Part shown: piece after piece, positions 61,390 to 64,000 of the stretch
How positions within the stretch are numbered: the first letter of the stretch is position 1
How the letters are laid out: each line of letters opens with the position of its first letter
Assembly: GCA_900766265.1 (NCBI GenBank)
Contig: CAAFUS010000008.1
Location: forward strand, 8,976-72,975
Direction of reading: 5' to 3'
Length of the DNA: 64,000 nt
Source: Pseudomonadaceae bacterium
Lineage (GTDB): Bacteria; Pseudomonadota; Gammaproteobacteria; Pseudomonadales; Pseudomonadaceae
Position numbers and translations under genes: made by a program
Notes under the pieces: generated by a model
What the model was told of the DNA's origin: nothing
Seen by the model: only the letters and a program-made list of their open reading frames with translations
Databases searched by the model: none

Positions 61390-62022
61390 ATGGCACTGAA
61401 ACTGGTGATCGGCGACAAGAACTATTCTTCCTGGTCGCTGCGCGCGGCCCTGGCGCTGGAGCTGACCGGCGATCCCTATGAGGAAGTCATGGTGCCGCTC
61501 TACCAGGCGGACAGCCGTGCTCGCCTGCTGGCCCATTCCCCCACCGGAAAGGTGCCGGTGTTGGTGACCGAGCAAGGCCCGGTGTGGGACACCCTGGCCA
61601 TTGTCGAATACCTGGCCGAGCGCTTTCCTGAAGCGCACCTGTGGCCGCGCGGCGAATACCCCCGAGCCCTGGCCCGCAGCCTCTGCGCCGAAATGCACGC
61701 CGGCTTCGGCGCGCTTCGCAGCCAGTTGCCGATGGACCTGTCGCGGGACCAGGCCCTGGGCGAGGTGCCAGCCGACGCCAAGGCCGACATTGCCCGCGTA
61801 TGCGCCATCTGGGCCGATTGCCGCGAGCGTTTTGGCGAGGACGGTCGCTTCCTGTTCGGCCATGCCAGCATTGGCGATGCCTTCTACGCGCCGGTGGCGG
61901 CTCGGCTACGCAGTTACCGGGTATCGCTGCCGGCGCCTGCGGCAGCCTATGTCGAGACGATCTACGAATGGCCGGCCTTCCAGCGGTGGTATCAGGCCGC
62001 CCTGGGCGAGGTGCGCGGATGA
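61390..62022 (+). CDS. glutathione S-transferase family protein
   Basis: 210 residues: an N-terminal thioredoxin-like domain (KLVIGDKNYSSWSLRAALALELTG, GKVPVLV, VWDTLAIVEYLAERFP) and a helical C-terminal domain. The KNYSSWS start and overall pattern are typical of the YfcF/zeta-like bacterial GST group that handles glutathione conjugates or disulfides. The start ATG at 61390 has GAGGAG about 10 nt upstream. Its stop overlaps the start of the Nudix gene (ATGA). Substrate unknown. Confidence 0.9.
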   Translation: MALKLVIGDKNYSSWSLRAALALELTGDPYEEVMVPLYQADSRARLLAHSPTGKVPVLVTEQGPVWDTLAIVEYLAERFPEAHLWPRGEYPRALARSLCAEMHAGFGALRSQLPMDLSRDQALGEVPADAKADIARVCAIWADCRERFGEDGRFLFGHASIGDAFYAPVAARLRSYRVSLPAPAAAYVETIYEWPAFQRWYQAALGEVRG

Positions 62023-62960
62023 AGCGCGTCCACGTCGCGGCGGCGGTGATTCGAGGGGGCGACGGGCGCGTTCTCATCGCCCGGCGGCCCGAGACGGCCC
62101 ACCAGGGTGGATTGTGGGAGTTTCCCGGTGGCAAGGTCGAGGGTGGAGAGACCGTGCGCGCCGCGCTGGTACGGGAGCTTCGCGAAGAGCTCGCCATCGA
62201 GGTCGCGGCGGCGTGCAGGCTGATCCAGATCCGCCACGACTATCCGGACAAGCATGTGCTGCTGGATGTCTGGGAGGTCACCCGTTTCGACGGTGAGCCG
62301 CAGGGGGCTGAGGGCCAGCCCCTGGCATGGGTGGCTGCGGATGCCCTGCCGCTGTACGCTTTCCCGGCGGCCAACCAGGCGATCGTTACGGCGGCGCGGT
62401 TGCCTGATCGCTATCTCATCACTCCCGATGACGGCGCAGCCGACGCCTTGATGGCCGGCATTTCCCGTGCGTTGGACCAGGGCATCACACTGGTCCAGCT
62501 GCGGGCGCCGACGCTGTCGTCCGACGAGTACAGGGCTCTGGCCGGAGAGGCGCTGGCGCTTTGTCGCGGTCGCGCGCAATTGCTGCTCAAGGGGCCGTTA
62601 CACTGGCTCAATGACTTTCCGGGTGCCGGCTGGCACCTCACATCGCGACAGTTGACGGGCCTGGTCGAGGGTGCCGGACGCTTTCGTCCTGACGGCTGGC
62701 TCGCCGCTTCCTGTCATGATGCCGAGCAGCTTGCCCTGGCTCAGAACCTGGGCGTGGATTTCGTCACCCTGTCACCCGCGCTGCGTACGCTCAGCCATCC
62801 CGAGGCCGAGGTGCTCGGTTGGGAAAAGGCGTCGCAGCTGCTCGAGGCATTCAACCGGCCTGCCTACCTGCTCGGCGGTCTCGGGCAAGCCGACATCGGC
62901 AGGGCCCGCGAGGTGGGCGCTCAAGGCATCGCGGCAATTCGCGGGCTCTGGCCACGCTGA
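62019..62960 (+). CDS. Nudix hydrolase fused to ThiE-like domain
   Basis: 313 residues. The N-terminal ~130 residues form a MutT-like Nudix domain with GGKVEGGETVRAALVREL followed by REELAI (near residues 36-60); the final consensus glycine is Ala. The C-terminal ~180 residues form a thiamine-phosphate-synthase-like TIM barrel (RYLITPDDGAADALM, ITLVQLRAPTLSSDEY, HLTSRQL). This fusion is common in gamma-proteobacteria; the Nudix part probably hydrolyses oxidised nucleotides such as 8-oxo-dGTP. The role of the barrel is unclear, and some ThiE catalytic residues appear changed. Confidence 0.9.
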   Translation: MKRVHVAAAVIRGGDGRVLIARRPETAHQGGLWEFPGGKVEGGETVRAALVRELREELAIEVAAACRLIQIRHDYPDKHVLLDVWEVTRFDGEPQGAEGQPLAWVAADALPLYAFPAANQAIVTAARLPDRYLITPDDGAADALMAGISRALDQGITLVQLRAPTLSSDEYRALAGEALALCRGRAQLLLKGPLHWLNDFPGAGWHLTSRQLTGLVEGAGRFRPDGWLAASCHDAEQLALAQNLGVDFVTLSPALRTLSHPEAEVLGWEKASQLLEAFNRPAYLLGGLGQADIGRAREVGAQGIAAIRGLWPR

Positions 62961-63023
62961 ACCTATGTAAGGGTTTTCGGTCGACTCAGAGCTGTGTCAC
63001 TCTTTGCGCTGCCGGATCGCTGG

Positions 63024-63060
63024 ATAGAGGAAAGCAATTAACCCTATTCCTGCAATCAAT
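63024..63060 (+). promoter_or_regulatory. OxyR-like binding site upstream of ahpC
   Basis: Four tetranucleotides ATAG, CAAT, ATTC and CAAT each separated by exactly 7 bp match the OxyR layout ATAG-N7-CTAT-N7-ATAG-N7-CTAT at 11 of 16 positions. The site ends 71 bp before the ahpC ATG, a normal place for OxyR to activate. Exact spacing makes chance less likely; binding is not shown. Confidence 0.5.
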
Positions 63061-63131
63061 CAGCCATGGGCCACTGGCTGGGTTAAGGTTACCGCCACTT
63101 ACTGTTCTCAACCCTGAAGGAGTCTTTACTG

Positions 63132-63695
63132 ATGTCCGTGATCAACACTCAAATCAAGCCGTTCAAAGCCCAAGCGTTCAAGAACGGCAAGTTCATCGAA
63201 GTGACCGAAGCCGACCTGAAGGGCAAGTGGGCCGTATTCTTCTTCTACCCGGCTGACTTCACCTTCGTCTGCCCGACCGAACTGGGCGACGTCGCTGATC
63301 ACTACGAAGAGTTCCAGAAGCTGGGCGTTGAGATCTACTCGGTCTCCACCGACACCCACTTCACTCACAAGGCCTGGCACGACAGCTCCGAAACCATCGG
63401 CAAGATCCAGTACACCATGATCGGCGACCCGACCATGCAGATCAGCCGCAACTTCGAAGTCCTGCGTGAAGACCAGGGCCTGGCCAACCGCGGTACCTTC
63501 ATCGTTGACGCCGACGGCATCATCCAGGCTGTCGAAATCACTGCCGAAGGCATCGGCCGTGACGCCTCTGACCTGCTGCGCAAGGTGAAAGCCGCCCAGT
63601 ACGTCGCCGCTCACCCGGGCGAAGTCTGCCCGGCCAAGTGGAAGGAAGGCGAAGCCACTCTGGCTCCGTCCTTGGACCTGGTTGGCAAGATCTAA
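63132..63695 (+). CDS. ahpC: alkyl hydroperoxide reductase subunit C (peroxiredoxin)
   Basis: 187-residue typical 2-Cys peroxiredoxin. The peroxidatic Cys47 is in FTFVCPTE and the resolving Cys166 in GEVCPAKW. It reduces hydrogen peroxide, organic peroxides and peroxynitrite with electrons from AhpF. AAGGAG lies 10 nt upstream of the ATG. Codon use is strongly biased towards C-ending codons, as in highly expressed genes. An OxyR-like site lies upstream and ahpF starts 126 bp downstream. Confidence 0.97.
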   Translation: MSVINTQIKPFKAQAFKNGKFIEVTEADLKGKWAVFFFYPADFTFVCPTELGDVADHYEEFQKLGVEIYSVSTDTHFTHKAWHDSSETIGKIQYTMIGDPTMQISRNFEVLREDQGLANRGTFIVDADGIIQAVEITAEGIGRDASDLLRKVKAAQYVAAHPGEVCPAKWKEGEATLAPSLDLVGKI

Positions 63696-63719
63696 GCAAC
63701 TGAAAGGTTGTTCGCTTCG

Positions 63720-63741
63720 GAGGCCGCCTGCTGGCGGCCTC
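63720..63741 (+). repeat. GC hairpin between ahpC and ahpF
   Basis: GAGGCCGCC and GGCGGCCTC form a perfect 9-bp stem with loop TGCT. There is no T-run, so it probably protects the ahpC message 3' end rather than terminating. Confidence 0.6.
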
Positions 63742-63750
63742 TCTAGCCCG

Positions 63751-63783
63751 AACGCCCGGGCGGTCTCCGTCCCGGGCGTTTTC
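63751..63783 (+). terminator. intrinsic terminator between ahpC and ahpF
   Basis: AACGCCCGGG and CCCGGGCGTT form a 10-bp stem with a 10-nt loop followed by TTC. The T-run is short, so partial termination is likely, favouring more AhpC than AhpF. Confidence 0.7.
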
Positions 63784-63821
63784 ATGACCAGACTTTAATG
63801 TCCCCAGAGGTAACGCCAGTC

Positions 63822-64000
63822 ATGTTGGACGCCAATCTTAAAACTCAGTTGAAGGCCTACCTGGAAAAGGTCAGCCTGCCGTTCGAGATCGTCGCCTCCC
63901 TCGATGACGGCGCCAAGTCCCGTGAACTGCACGGGCTGCTGGAAGACATCGTCGGCCTGACCGACAAGATCACCCTCAAGACCGACGGCACCGATTCGCG
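63822..64000 (+). CDS. ahpF: alkyl hydroperoxide reductase subunit F, 5' part
   Basis: 59 codons before the window ends. MLDANLKTQLKAYLEKVSLP, then IVASLDDGAKSRELHGLLEDI match the start of the N-terminal thioredoxin-like domain of AhpF, the flavoprotein that reduces AhpC with NADH. CCAGAGG lies about 10 nt upstream of the ATG. The rest of the gene is outside the window. Confidence 0.9.
   Translation, partial: MLDANLKTQLKAYLEKVSLPFEIVASLDDGAKSRELHGLLEDIVGLTDKITLKTDGTDS

Overview
The window is high-GC, densely coded DNA from a gamma-proteobacterium of the family Pseudomonadaceae. The best guess is the Pseudomonas stutzeri group (Stutzerimonas) or a close relative. Much of the gene order matches, from memory, two blocks of the Pseudomonas aeruginosa PAO1 map: about PA4645 to PA4679 (psi-like protein, rimI, acidic protein, carbonic anhydrase; then ychF-pth-rplY-prs-tRNA-Gln-ispE-lolB-TPR, hemA-prfA-prmC-moeB-murI, pagL, hemH, uraA-upp, hpt) and about PA4400 to PA4405 (dciA, M23 peptidase, secA, argJ, GST, Nudix-ThiE). 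Species assignment is inference; no rRNA gene is present.

Layout. 0-10 kb: an unrecognised gene, leuA, a psi-like replicase subunit overlapping rimI, a trehalose operon (otsB-otsA) lying between an acidic protein gene and the carbonic anhydrase gene, a DMT exporter, pbpG, a candidate small RNA, a small lipoprotein and tRNA-Met(CAT) with a near-consensus promoter. 10-27.5 kb: an accessory block between tRNA-Met and ychF, which are neighbours in PAO1. It holds an orphan GspN-like protein, the UV endonuclease UvsE, a DMT exporter with an Lrp regulator, an AraC regulator with an AhpD-like protein and glutaredoxin, two nitroreductases, a GlxA-type regulator divergent from an SDR-SDR-MFS-MBL-monooxygenase cluster, and a LysR regulator divergent from an oxidoreductase-MRJP-OpuAC-nitroreductase operon. 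A decayed stretch with many stop codons may be an insertion-sequence remnant.

27.5-46 kb is conserved housekeeping: translation, PRPP, isoprenoid, lipoprotein sorting, haem, peptidoglycan and pyrimidine/purine salvage genes. 46-56 kb carries a DUF1302/DUF1329 envelope pair with a large MalT-like LuxR regulator, a SirB1-family protein, a DUF3509 protein, yebG behind a LexA box, an SDR and a small membrane protein. 56-64 kb carries dciA, an M23 peptidase, secA, argJ, a GST, a Nudix-ThiE fusion, ahpC behind an OxyR-like site, and the start of ahpF.

The most interesting reading of the accessory block is a redox/electrophile defence island. Its enzymes (two nitroreductases, a quinone-oxidoreductase-like MDR, an ABM monooxygenase, an AhpD-like protein, glutaredoxin, SDRs and two exported enzymes) suit reactive quinone, carbonyl or nitro compounds. 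A dyad of the form ATTTTCACA-N5-G-R-TGAAAGT occurs about 105 bp upstream of both the MDR operon and the distant second nitroreductase, suggesting one LysR-controlled regulon. No CRISPR array, prophage or intact transposase was seen.
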